This document shows positions 34,909-43,096 of a stretch of 64,000 nt of DNA, in pieces. The stretch is from contig NZ_CP060404.1 in NCBI RefSeq assembly GCF_014295035.1, positions 372,001-436,000 of the forward strand. Direction: 5' to 3'. The notes beneath the pieces were generated by a model, which made no database searches, was not told where the DNA came from, and worked only from the letters and a program-made list of their open reading frames with translations. Positions within the stretch are counted from its first letter, which is position 1. Each line of letters starts with the position of its first letter. The DNA comes from Streptomyces buecherae (GTDB taxonomy: Bacteria; Actinomycetota; Actinomycetes; Streptomycetales; Streptomycetaceae). The position numbers and the translations under genes are program-made.

Positions 34909-36036
34909 TCAGCCCTCGCGCGGGCCGGCGCCGCACGGCGCGCCGTCGCCCGGGGCAGGTCGTGCGGCGCGGGGCGCTCGTCCGGCTGGCGGCGCCTTCG
35001 CGGGAGAGCCGGTCGGGCCCGGCTCAGGGCCGGCCGCCGCACCGTCGCCGCCGCGCGCCGTACCGCGGCGCGCCGGCGCTGGCGCGGGGGCGTCCGCCGC
35101 GACACCGGGCGCGCCGGAGGCGACGACCCGCTCGCGCCGCCGCCCACGGAGCCGCTGGCCGAAGGCGCCGGAGCCGACGGCGACGCCGGTGCCGACGAGC
35201 AGGCTGCCCGCCGCCTGCGCCGGGCCGTAGCCACCTGCTCCCACGGCCGGCGCCGTGATGGCGGCGGCGACCGGGATCAGGCCGGAGAAGAGCGTGGCCC
35301 GCTCCGGGCCGATCCGTTGCATCCCCCGGTACCAGCAGACGAAGCCGATCACCGTGACGACCAGGGTCTGCCACAGCAGCGCGGCCCCCTCGCCCGCGTC
35401 GGGCATCCGCAGCCACCCCCGGCCGTCCATGAGGACCGCGAGCACCAGCGCCTCCACGGCCCCGACGGCCGAGGCGGCGGCCGACAGCAGGACGGGGCCC
35501 ACGGTGCGCAGCACCGGCAGCGCGGCGAGCGCGAAGACGACCTCACCGCCGAGCGCGGCCACGGACCAGGCGATGCCCGGCAGGTCCGCCCGGCCCCAGC
35601 CCTGGACCGTGAAGGCGCCCGCCGCGACCAACAGGGCGCCGCATAGCACCGCGCGGGCGGGGCGGCGGCCGTCCAGCGCCGGGACGATGACGGCGATCAC
35701 CACCGGGGCGCACCCCACGAAGACGCCGGGCACGGCGGGTTCGGAGGTGCGTTCGGCCGCGAGGACCGCCAGGTTGAAGCCGACCATGCCGACCCCGGCC
35801 AGCCCCGCCAGCCACCCCCACCCGCGCCAGCCCAGCGTCCGCAGCGGCGCGAGGCCGCGGCGCCCGACGAGCGGGAACAGCAGGAGGCTGGCGAGGGCGT
35901 AGCGGATGGCCTGGCCGCCGGCGTGTGGGAAGTCGCTGAGCACGCTGTTGGCGGTGAAGGAGGCGCCGACCAGCGTGCAGGCGAGGGCGGCGAGCAGGGC
36001 GCCGCGCCGCTGGTGTGCGGAGTCGCTGTGATCCAT
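34909..36036 (-). CDS. EamA-family (DMT superfamily) transporter
   Basis: 375 residues with ten membrane segments in two EamA halves, opening 'LAALACTLVGASFTANSVLSDFP'. The ~75-residue C-terminal tail is basic and Ala/Pro/Arg-rich. The ATG lies 7 nt after a TAGCGT box (minus strand), suggesting a leaderless mRNA. It is divergent from a MocR regulator with only 47 bp between start codons, so it is probably that regulator's target: an exporter of an amino acid or vitamin-like compound. Confidence 0.85.
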   Translation of the reverse strand: MDHSDSAHQRRGALLAALACTLVGASFTANSVLSDFPHAGGQAIRYALASLLLFPLVGRRGLAPLRTLGWRGWGWLAGLAGVGMVGFNLAVLAAERTSEPAVPGVFVGCAPVVIAVIVPALDGRRPARAVLCGALLVAAGAFTVQGWGRADLPGIAWSVAALGGEVVFALAALPVLRTVGPVLLSAAASAVGAVEALVLAVLMDGRGWLRMPDAGEGAALLWQTLVVTVIGFVCWYRGMQRIGPERATLFSGLIPVAAAITAPAVGAGGYGPAQAAGSLLVGTGVAVGSGAFGQRLRGRRRERVVASGAPGVAADAPAPAPARRGTARGGDGAAAGPEPGPTGSPAKAPPAGRAPRAARPAPGDGAPCGAGPREG

Positions 36037-36043
36037 GGGGGCG

Positions 36044-36075
36044 ACGCTAGGCAGTGCGGCGGTACGTCTTAGGGT
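36044..36075. promoter_or_regulatory. Back-to-back promoters of EamA and MocR genes
   Basis: TAGCGT on the minus strand (36049-36044) lies 7 nt before the transporter ATG. TAGGGT on the plus strand (36070-36075) lies 8 nt before the regulator ATG. Both imply leaderless transcripts from overlapping divergent promoters, which one bound regulator could control together. Confidence 0.55.
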
Positions 36076-36083
36076 CCAATCCG

Positions 36084-37745
36084 ATGAGTGATTCGCAGAC
36101 CACTTCGTCTCCTGCCACCGCGCACGGGGCGCCCACCGACCACGCCGCGCCCGCGAGCGACGCGGGCCCCAACGCCGCCCGGGCCGCCCGTGCGGCCACG
36201 CCCGCCTGGGAGTTGTTGCTGCCCAGCGTCGCGCTGCCGGCGCGACAGCGCGGCCGGGCCCTACAGCGCGCGCTGCGCGACGCCATCACCTTGGGGCGGA
36301 TCGCGGGCGGCACCCGGCTGCCGGCGAGCCGCGAACTCGCCGCCGACCTCGGGGTCTCGCGCGGCCTGATCACCGACGCGTACGAGCAGTTGACCGCCGA
36401 GGGTTATCTGCGCAGTGGCCAGGGGGCGGGCACCTGGGTCAGCGGGGCCGTGCGCTGCGCCGCGCCCGCCGGGCCCGAGCGGACGGACGACGCCCGTGAG
36501 CCGGCGGTCGGGTTCCTGCCCGGCACTCCGGACCTGTCGCTGTTCCCGCGCGCGGCGTGGACGGCCGCGCACCGCAGGGCGCTGGCGAGGCTACCGCACG
36601 AGGCGCTCGGCTACCCCGACCCGCGCGGCCTGCCCGAGCTGCGGGAGGCGCTGGCCGGGCTGCTCACCCGGCGGCGCGGGGTGGTGGCCGACCCGGAGCG
36701 GATCGTCGTCTGTTCGGGCGTGGCCCAGGCGTTGACCCTGGTCGGCGCGGTGCTCGCGGGGCGGGGTGGTGGGCCGCTGCTGCCGGCGGGCGCCGCGCCG
36801 GCCCCGGCCCGCGGCGGTGCGGGCGGCGGCGGCCGGTGGGCCGGGGCCGCTGCCACCGAGACGGTGGGGGCCGTACAGGGTCGCGACGTGGCCGCCACGG
36901 TGGTGGGCCCCGCCCGCCCGGTAGTGGCCCTGGAGGACCCGGGCACCGCCGCCTACCGGGGGCTGTTCGCCGCGGTCGGGGTGGACGCGGTGCCGCTGGC
37001 GGTGGGTGCCGAGGGCATCGACCCGGCGGAGCTGGCGGCGACCGGGGCGCGCGGCGCGGTGCTGACGCCCTCGCACCAGTTCCCCTCCGGGATCGCCTAC
37101 TCGGCCCGCCGCCGGTCCGGCCTGCTCGACTGGGCCCGGGCCGCCGACGGGTTGCTCGTCGAGGACGACTACGACGGGGACTTCCGGTACGACAGGGCGC
37201 CGGTGGGCGCGCTCCAGGGGCTCGACCCCGGGCGGGTCGTGTACACCGGTTCGGTCAGCAAGTCCCTGGCGCCGGGGCTGCGGCTCGGCTGGATGGTGGT
37301 GCCGCAGCCGCTGGTGGACGAGGTGGTGGAGCGCAAGCGGACGATGGACCTCGGCCACCCCGTGCTCGACCAGGCGCTGTTCGCCGATCTGATCGGGCGG
37401 GGCGACTACGACCGCCAACTGCGCCGCTGCCAACGTGCCTACCGGGAGCGGCGGGACGCGCTGGTGACGGCGCTGGCCGAGCACTTCCCCGGCACCCGGG
37501 TGACCGGCATCGCGGCGGGGCTGCACGTCATCGCCCACCTGCCGGAGCGGTACGGCCCGAGGGAGTCGTTCCTGGCGCGGGCCCAGCGCGCGGGGGTGGC
37601 GCTCGCCCCGCTGGACGCGTACGCGTGCGGCACCGCGCCGGAGCTGCATGCCCGCCCCGGGGTGCGCCTCGTACTCGGCTACGCCCACCTGTCGCCGAGC
37701 CGGATCGTCGCCGCCGTACGGCAGTTGCGTCACCCCGATCGCTGA
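36084..37745 (+). CDS. MocR/PdxR-type regulator (GntR HTH + aminotransferase fold)
   Basis: 553 residues from ATG 36084; an upstream in-frame start would begin before the predicted transcript. The N-terminal GntR winged helix (~55-130: 'RGRALQRALRDAITLGRIAGG', 'LPASRELAADLGVSRGLITDAY') is joined to a fold-type I aminotransferase domain. The PLP-lysine appears in 'YTGSVSKSLAPGLRLGWMV', and 'LVEDDYDGDFRYD' carries the PLP-pyridine Asp. Family members sense PLP or amines and regulate transport or PLP synthesis. A Gly/Ala-rich insert (~235-275) is unusual. Partner of the divergent EamA gene. Confidence 0.9.
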   Translation: MSDSQTTSSPATAHGAPTDHAAPASDAGPNAARAARAATPAWELLLPSVALPARQRGRALQRALRDAITLGRIAGGTRLPASRELAADLGVSRGLITDAYEQLTAEGYLRSGQGAGTWVSGAVRCAAPAGPERTDDAREPAVGFLPGTPDLSLFPRAAWTAAHRRALARLPHEALGYPDPRGLPELREALAGLLTRRRGVVADPERIVVCSGVAQALTLVGAVLAGRGGGPLLPAGAAPAPARGGAGGGGRWAGAAATETVGAVQGRDVAATVVGPARPVVALEDPGTAAYRGLFAAVGVDAVPLAVGAEGIDPAELAATGARGAVLTPSHQFPSGIAYSARRRSGLLDWARAADGLLVEDDYDGDFRYDRAPVGALQGLDPGRVVYTGSVSKSLAPGLRLGWMVVPQPLVDEVVERKRTMDLGHPVLDQALFADLIGRGDYDRQLRRCQRAYRERRDALVTALAEHFPGTRVTGIAAGLHVIAHLPERYGPRESFLARAQRAGVALAPLDAYACGTAPELHARPGVRLVLGYAHLSPSRIVAAVRQLRHPDR

Positions 37746-38065
37746 CGCCGCCGGGGCCGCGCGCGTCCCCCAGCGCCCGGCGCCACCCGGCCCGCCCCGC
37801 GCGCCGTGGCGCGGGAGCCGCGCGCGCCGCCGCGTACGGGTCCGGTACGCGATCCGTCCGCGTCCTGTCACAGCGCCCCACGGACCGCCCCGGGGCGGTC
37901 CAATGGGTCGGGCGCACCGTGGGGCGGCGGCCGGCGGTCGCCGCATGCACTGACCAGTTGTTCACCTCGCGTTGGGGCTCCGTCCGTATTGCCCAGGAAT
38001 CCGGGGGCGATACTGCGGTGACAGGCGTGAAGTACGTGTGGAATGGGAATAGCAGGAGGTTACGC
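37746..38065. other. Intergenic region upstream of phoD
   Basis: 320 bp. The left 200 bp is GC-rich and featureless. The right third is lower in GC and holds PHO-box-like repeats (37960-37992) and the AGGAGGT ribosome site (38054-38060) of the phosphatase gene. No coding signal. Confidence 0.5.
37960..37992 (+). promoter_or_regulatory. PHO-box-like direct repeats
   Basis: GTTCACCTCGC / GTTGGGGCTCC / GTCCGTATTGC are three consecutive 11-bp units. The first matches the PhoP consensus GTTCACC exactly; the second and third are weak. The position, about 75 bp before a secreted phosphatase gene, fits control by phosphate starvation. Confidence 0.45.
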
Positions 38066-39640
38066 ATGAGTCGGGACCCCGGGAACGCGATCGGCCGGCG
38101 CACCGTGCTGCGTGGATCGGCGGTCGCCTCGGCCGCGCTGGCCCTGCCGGCAGCCGCGGCGGCAGCCGCGCCGGCGCTGGTACTGTCCGGCCGCCCGCAG
38201 GCCCGTTGGGGCGCCCAGGTCGGGGACGTCACGGCGTCGTCGGGGCTGGTGTGGGTGCGCTCGGACCGCCGGGCCCGCATGATCGTGGAGACCTCGGCGA
38301 CCGACTCCTTCCGGCGCACGCGCCGCTGGCACGGCCCGCTCGTGGGCCCGGGTACCGACTTCACCGGCCGCACCGCGCTGCACGGCCTGCCGCCCGGGGA
38401 GCAGATCCACTACCGGATCACCCTCGCCGACCCGCACGACCCGAGGCGTACCGGCGAGCCTGTCTACGGCACCTTCCGCACCGCCCCCGCGCGCCGCCGC
38501 GACGTGCGGTTCCTGTGGTCGGGCGACCTGGCCGGGCAGGGCTGGGGCATCAACCCGGACCGGGGCGGCTTCCCGATCTTCTCCGAGATGCGCCGGCTCG
38601 ACCCGGACTTCTTCCTGTGCAGCGGCGACAGCGTCTACGCGGACAACCCGATCCCGCCCACCATCACGCTGCCCGACGGCCGCGTGTGGCGGAACATCAC
38701 CACCGAGGAGAAGTCGAAGGTCGCCGAGACGCTGAAGGAGTACCGGGGCAACTTCCGGTACAACCTGCTCGACGCGCACCTGCGGGACTTCAACGCGCAG
38801 GTGCCCTCCATCACCCAGTGGGACGACCACGAGGTGCGCAACAACTGGTACCCGGGGCAGATCCTGGACGACGACCGGTACACCGAGAAGAACGTGGACG
38901 TGCTGGCCGCGCGGGCCCGGCGGGCCTGGAGCGAGTACTTCCCCATCTCGACGCTGCGCCCGGACGGGGCCGGCCGGGTCTACCGGGTGCTGCGGCACGG
39001 CCCGCTGCTCGACGTGTTCGTCCTCGACATGCGCACCTACCGCAACGCCAACTCGCCGGGCCGCCAGCCCGACGACGCCGTGGGCATCCTGGGCGCCGAG
39101 CAGCTCGCCTGGCTCAAGCGCGAGCTCTCCCGCTCGCGCGCGGTCTGGAAGGTGATCGCCTCGGACATGCCGCTGGGGCTCGTGGTCGCCGACGGGGGGA
39201 CGAACTTCGAGGCGGTCGCGCAGGGCGACCCGGGCGCGCCGCTGGGCCGCGAGCTCCAGATAGCCGAGTTGCTGCGCCACATCAAACACCGTCGCATCAC
39301 GGGAACTGTGTGGCTCACGGCCGACGTTCACTACACATCGGCGCAGCGGTACGTACCAACGCGGGCCGCGTTCACGGACTTCGAACCGTTTTGGGAGTTC
39401 GTGTCGGGGCCGCTGCACGCGGGCGGATTCCCGGCCGTCGGGCTGGACGGCACGTTCGGCCCCGAGCAAGCCTTCGTCAAAGCTCCGGCCAAGCCGAACG
39501 TCTCGCCGGCCGAAGGCGGTCAGTATTACGGCGAGGTGGAGATCGACGGCGGCAGTGCGGAACTGACCGTCCGGCTGCGGGAAGAGGGCGGCGCCGTCCT
39601 CTTCACCAAGGTGTTGCAGCCGGGCCGGGTCGGACAGTAG
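38066..39640 (+). CDS. phoD: Tat-exported alkaline phosphatase/phosphodiesterase (PhoD family)
   Basis: 524 residues; ribosome site AGGAGG. Twin-arginine signal 'GRRTVLRGSAVASAALALP' (R11-R12) with cleavage near AAAAA-PAL (~35). An N-terminal beta domain ('QVGDVTASSGLVWVRSD') precedes the metallophosphatase core with 'FLWSGDLAGQGW', 'FFLCSGDSVYADN', 'TQWDDHEVRNNWYPGQ', 'VFVLDMRTYRNANS' and 'VWLTADVHYTSAQRY', all metal-ligand motifs of PhoD. It releases phosphate from phosphodiesters/monoesters (teichoic acid, phospholipids) outside the cell, using Ca/Fe in characterised members. Possible PhoP regulation is suggested by the upstream PHO-box-like repeats. Confidence 0.9.
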   Translation: MSRDPGNAIGRRTVLRGSAVASAALALPAAAAAAAPALVLSGRPQARWGAQVGDVTASSGLVWVRSDRRARMIVETSATDSFRRTRRWHGPLVGPGTDFTGRTALHGLPPGEQIHYRITLADPHDPRRTGEPVYGTFRTAPARRRDVRFLWSGDLAGQGWGINPDRGGFPIFSEMRRLDPDFFLCSGDSVYADNPIPPTITLPDGRVWRNITTEEKSKVAETLKEYRGNFRYNLLDAHLRDFNAQVPSITQWDDHEVRNNWYPGQILDDDRYTEKNVDVLAARARRAWSEYFPISTLRPDGAGRVYRVLRHGPLLDVFVLDMRTYRNANSPGRQPDDAVGILGAEQLAWLKRELSRSRAVWKVIASDMPLGLVVADGGTNFEAVAQGDPGAPLGRELQIAELLRHIKHRRITGTVWLTADVHYTSAQRYVPTRAAFTDFEPFWEFVSGPLHAGGFPAVGLDGTFGPEQAFVKAPAKPNVSPAEGGQYYGEVEIDGGSAELTVRLREEGGAVLFTKVLQPGRVGQ

Positions 39641-39819
39641 GGCCCGCCGGCGGCGGCACGACACAGGGACGACGCGCGCGGAAAGCGACGAGGGACGGAC
39701 GGGGACATCAGGTGTTTGAGCAATGGACAGAATCGGGCGATAGCAGCCCAGAGCCGCCCTTAACTCATCAGTCACACACCGTTCGTGACCGCGCAACACC
39801 GCTCGCGCAGAGTGGAGCT

Positions 39820-41106
39820 ATGAGTGACACGACCTTGACCAGGAGTGCCCGGACCCGGCGGACATGGCGGCAGCGCCTGGCGGAGCGCGTCGCCGGCCGC
39901 GACCTGACCTCGGACAGCGCCCGGCATAGCCACGCCCCGCCCGCGGGTCCCGCGAGCGATACCGACGCCACGGCGCCGGAGGGCACCCCGTCCCGCTCCG
40001 CGGCGGACGGCGGGGACGCCACGGCGCTGTGGCGGATGCGCACGACCGTACGGGACCGCCCCGGCAGCCTCGCGGCGCTGTGCGCGGCGCTGGCCGCGCA
40101 GCGGGTGGACATCCTCTCGTTGCAGGCCCACCCGCTCACCGACGGCACCGTGGACGAGATGCTGCTGCGCGCGCCGGCCGGGCTGAGCGCCGAGGTGCTC
40201 GGCGCCGCCGCCGACGCCGGCGGCGGGCGGGACACGTGGGTGGAGCGGGCGGACGCGCACGACCTGGTGGACGGCCCGACCCGGGTCCTCGGCCTGGCCA
40301 CCCGGACCGCCCTGGACGCCGCGGAGCTGCCGGTGGCGCTGCGGCAGTTGCTGGGCCGCTGCGCCATCCGCTCGCAGCCGGCCAACCCCCCGTTCGGGCG
40401 GCGCTCGGCCGCGGACGAGGTGCCGGCCGACGGCGTCCTGGAGGGCACCCTCATGCGGCTGCCCGACCCGTCGGGCGGCTCGGTGACCATCGAGCGCCCG
40501 CACCTGCCGTTCACGCCGACGGAGTTCGCCCGCGCCCGGGCGCTGATCGAGCTGGACTCCCGGCTCGGCCCGCGCGTCCCGCCCAGCCAGGACGTGGTCA
40601 CGCTGCCCGAGGGCAACGAGATCACCGTGCGCCGCGCCGACCTCGGCGACCTGGAGGCCGCCCGCGCGATGCACGACCGGTGCTCGCCCGCGACGCTGGC
40701 CATGCGCTACCACGGTCCGGTCGCCGACGCCGACCGCTACCTGGAGCACCTGCTCAGCCCGCGCTACGGTCGCACGCTCGCCGTGCAGACCGCCTCCGGG
40801 CGTCTGGTGGCCCTCGGCCACCTGCTCTGGGACGGCGAGGAGACCGAGGTCGCGCTGCTCGTGGAGGACGCCTGGCAGCGCCGCGGCATCGGGGCCCGGC
40901 TGCTGCGGCAGTTGGTGGAGATGGCGGCCGAGACCGACTGCGCGTACGTCTACGCGGTCACCCAGGCGGCCAACACCGGCATGGTCGCGGCCATGCGCGG
41001 CCTCGGGCTGCCGCTCGACTACCAGGTCGAGGAGGGGACGCTCGTCATCACGGCCCAGCTCGCCGCCGCGGCGCTGTCCGCGGGCCCGCGCGGCGAGGGC
41101 GGCTAG
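39820..41106 (+). CDS. ACT-domain GNAT acetyltransferase
   Basis: 428 residues with TGGAG 5 nt before the ATG. A ~65-residue disordered start is followed by an ACT domain (~69-140: 'WRMRTTVRDRPGSLAALCAALA', 'VDILSLQAHPLTDGTVDEML'), a linker, and a C-terminal GNAT domain (~265-415: 'ITVRRADLGDLEAARAMHDRC', acetyl-CoA loop 'WQRRGIGARLLRQLVE'). ACT-GNAT fusions described in actinomycetes (e.g. Micromonospora) are protein lysine acetyltransferases switched by amino acids, so this may acetylate enzymes such as acyl-CoA synthetases in response to amino-acid supply. The effector amino acid cannot be read from sequence. Confidence 0.85.
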   Translation: MSDTTLTRSARTRRTWRQRLAERVAGRDLTSDSARHSHAPPAGPASDTDATAPEGTPSRSAADGGDATALWRMRTTVRDRPGSLAALCAALAAQRVDILSLQAHPLTDGTVDEMLLRAPAGLSAEVLGAAADAGGGRDTWVERADAHDLVDGPTRVLGLATRTALDAAELPVALRQLLGRCAIRSQPANPPFGRRSAADEVPADGVLEGTLMRLPDPSGGSVTIERPHLPFTPTEFARARALIELDSRLGPRVPPSQDVVTLPEGNEITVRRADLGDLEAARAMHDRCSPATLAMRYHGPVADADRYLEHLLSPRYGRTLAVQTASGRLVALGHLLWDGEETEVALLVEDAWQRRGIGARLLRQLVEMAAETDCAYVYAVTQAANTGMVAAMRGLGLPLDYQVEEGTLVITAQLAAAALSAGPRGEGG

Positions 41107-41139
41107 CTCCCGGCGCGACCCGGCCGCCGCCCACCCGCC

Positions 41140-41200
41140 GCCCGCCTGCCCGCCGCCTGCCGGGCCCGCCGGTCGACGCCGCCCGCCCGGGCAGGCGGGC
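41140..41200. terminator. Terminator-like hairpin with adjoining G9 run
   Basis: 13-bp perfect stem (41140-41152 and 41188-41200) with a long, partly self-paired loop, 34 bp after the ACT-GNAT gene. A run of nine G (41203-41211) follows directly. Confidence 0.5.
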
Positions 41201-41291
41201 CCGGGGGGGGGCGGCGCGGGTGCCCTTCCGGTCAGGGACGTTCCCCGGATCGCTAGTGACGCGACGGCGTCCGGCATACGAGGATGAGCCC

Positions 41292-42974
41292 ATGTCCGAG
41301 ATCCTCACTTCACCGTTGCCGCGCCAGGTCGCCGACGCCTACGTCGACGCCCTCGTCGCTCTCGACCCGATCACCGGCACCTACCTCGGTGTGCCGGAGA
41401 GCGCCCGGCGGCTCCCCGACTTCTCCCCGGCCGGCCACGACGCGCTGGCGGAGCTGGCCCGCGACACGCTGGCCCAGCTCGCCGAGGCCGAGCGCCGGCC
41501 CGGCGCCGACAGCGACGCGGAGCGCCGCTGCGGCCGGCTGCTGCGCGAGCGTCTGACGGCGGGCCTCGCCGTCCACGAGGCCCAGGAGCACCTGCGCGCC
41601 GTCAGCAACCTCTCCTCGCCGCTGCACTCGGTCCGCGAGTGCTTCCCCCTGATGCCCACCGACACCGAGGCGCACTGGAACGACATCGCGACCCGGCTGC
41701 GGGCCGTGCCGGACGCCCTGGAGGGCTACCGCGCCTCCCTCGCCACCGGGCTCGAACGGCGGTTGCCCGGCGGGCCGCGCCAGGTCTCCACCGTCATCGG
41801 CCAGTTGGACGAGTGGATCGGCACCGACGGCGGGTGGTTCGCCGAGTTCACCCGCAAGGGCCCGGCCGCGCTGCGCGCGGAGCTGGACGCCTCGGCCGCG
41901 GCGGCCACCGGCGCGCTGGTCGTGCTGCGCGACTGGTTGCGGGACGTGTACCAGCCGGGCATCGCGGGGGCGCCCGACGTCGTGGGCCGCGAGCGCTACC
42001 AGCGCTGGTCCCGCCAGTGGAACGGCACGGACCTGGATCTGGACGAGGCGTACGCGTACGGCTGGTCCGAGTACCACCGCATCCACGAGGAGATGCGCGC
42101 CGGGGCGGCCAAGATCCTACCCGGGGCCACCCCCTGGGAGGCGCTGCGCCACCTGGACACGCACGGGGCCGCGATCGAGGGCCCCGAGGAGGCCCGGGTG
42201 TGGTTGCAGCAGCTCATGGACGAGACCATCGCGGCCCTCGACGGCACGCACTTCGAGCTGGCCGACCGGATCAAGCGGGTCGAGTCGATGCTCGCGCCGC
42301 CCGGCTCCGCGGCGGCGCCCTACTACACGGCGCCCTCCATGGACTTCTCGCGCCCGGGGCGCACCTGGCTGCCGACCATGGGCGAGACCCGCTTCCCCCT
42401 CTACGACCTGGTCACCACCTGGTACCACGAGGGCGTGCCGGGCCATCACCTCCAGTTGGCCCAGTGGGTCCACGTGGCCGACCAGCTCTCGCGCTACCAG
42501 GCCACGGTGGGGCAGGTCAGCGCCAACTGCGAGGGCTGGGCCCTGTACGCGGAGCGGCTGATGGACGAGCTGGGTTACCTGACCGACGCCGAGCGCCGGC
42601 TGGGCTACCTGGACGCGCAGATGATGCGCTCGACGCGGGTCATCGTGGACATCGGCATGCACCTGGAGCTGGAGATCCCGGACCACTCCCCGTTCCACCC
42701 GGGTGAGCGCTGGACGCCGGAGCTGGCCCAGGAGTTCTTCGGGCTGCACAGCGGCCGGCCGGCCGACTTCGTGGAGAGCGAGTTGGTCCGCTACCTCGGC
42801 ATCCCGGGCCAGGCGATCGGCTACAAGCTCGGTGAGCGCGCCTGGCTCCAGGGCCGGGACGCCGCCCGCGCGGCGCACGGCGACGCGTTCGACGCGAAGA
42901 AGTGGCACATGGCGGCCCTGTCCCAGGGCTCGCTCGGCCTGGACGACCTGGTGGCCGAGCTGTCCGCGCTGTGA
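41292..42974 (+). CDS. DUF885-family protein (probable metallopeptidase)
   Basis: 560 residues, typical length for the family. The characteristic metal-binding-like motif is present in 'TTWYHEGVPGHHLQLAQWV' (HExxPGHH). A later Glu appears in 'SANCEGWALYAERLMDELGY', and 'SELVRYLGIPGQAIGYKLGE' also fits the family. DUF885 proteins resemble gluzincin peptidases; their substrates are largely unknown. No signal peptide or membrane segment, so cytoplasmic. It stands alone between two hairpins, convergent with sbcC. Confidence 0.85.
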   Translation: MSEILTSPLPRQVADAYVDALVALDPITGTYLGVPESARRLPDFSPAGHDALAELARDTLAQLAEAERRPGADSDAERRCGRLLRERLTAGLAVHEAQEHLRAVSNLSSPLHSVRECFPLMPTDTEAHWNDIATRLRAVPDALEGYRASLATGLERRLPGGPRQVSTVIGQLDEWIGTDGGWFAEFTRKGPAALRAELDASAAAATGALVVLRDWLRDVYQPGIAGAPDVVGRERYQRWSRQWNGTDLDLDEAYAYGWSEYHRIHEEMRAGAAKILPGATPWEALRHLDTHGAAIEGPEEARVWLQQLMDETIAALDGTHFELADRIKRVESMLAPPGSAAAPYYTAPSMDFSRPGRTWLPTMGETRFPLYDLVTTWYHEGVPGHHLQLAQWVHVADQLSRYQATVGQVSANCEGWALYAERLMDELGYLTDAERRLGYLDAQMMRSTRVIVDIGMHLELEIPDHSPFHPGERWTPELAQEFFGLHSGRPADFVESELVRYLGIPGQAIGYKLGERAWLQGRDAARAAHGDAFDAKKWHMAALSQGSLGLDDLVAELSAL

Positions 42975-43050
42975 GCCGCGTGCCGCCGGCGCCGCAGACC
43001 CCGACGTGCGGTGAGCGACGGCTCACGCGGTGAGCGATCGACGCGCGGCG

Positions 43051-43080
43051 GCGGCCGGGCGCCCCAGGGCGTCCGGCCGC
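43051..43080. terminator. Bidirectional terminator hairpin
   Basis: 13-bp stem with one wobble pair (43051-43063 and 43068-43080, loop CCAG) between the convergent DUF885 and sbcC genes. Confidence 0.6.
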
Positions 43081-43096
43081 CCGCGCGTGACGGCGC

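Noticed and set aside
36557..38065. A continuous open frame running through the MocR gene into phoD (over 1000 codons including phoD)
   Set aside because: The part before 38066 is the Arg/Gly/Ala-rich shadow of the MocR gene in another frame; phoD itself starts at 38066 with a ribosome site and Tat signal.
41203..41211. Run of nine G next to a hairpin
   Set aside because: Noted as a possible slippage site, but it lies in a terminator-like intergenic region and affects no coding frame.
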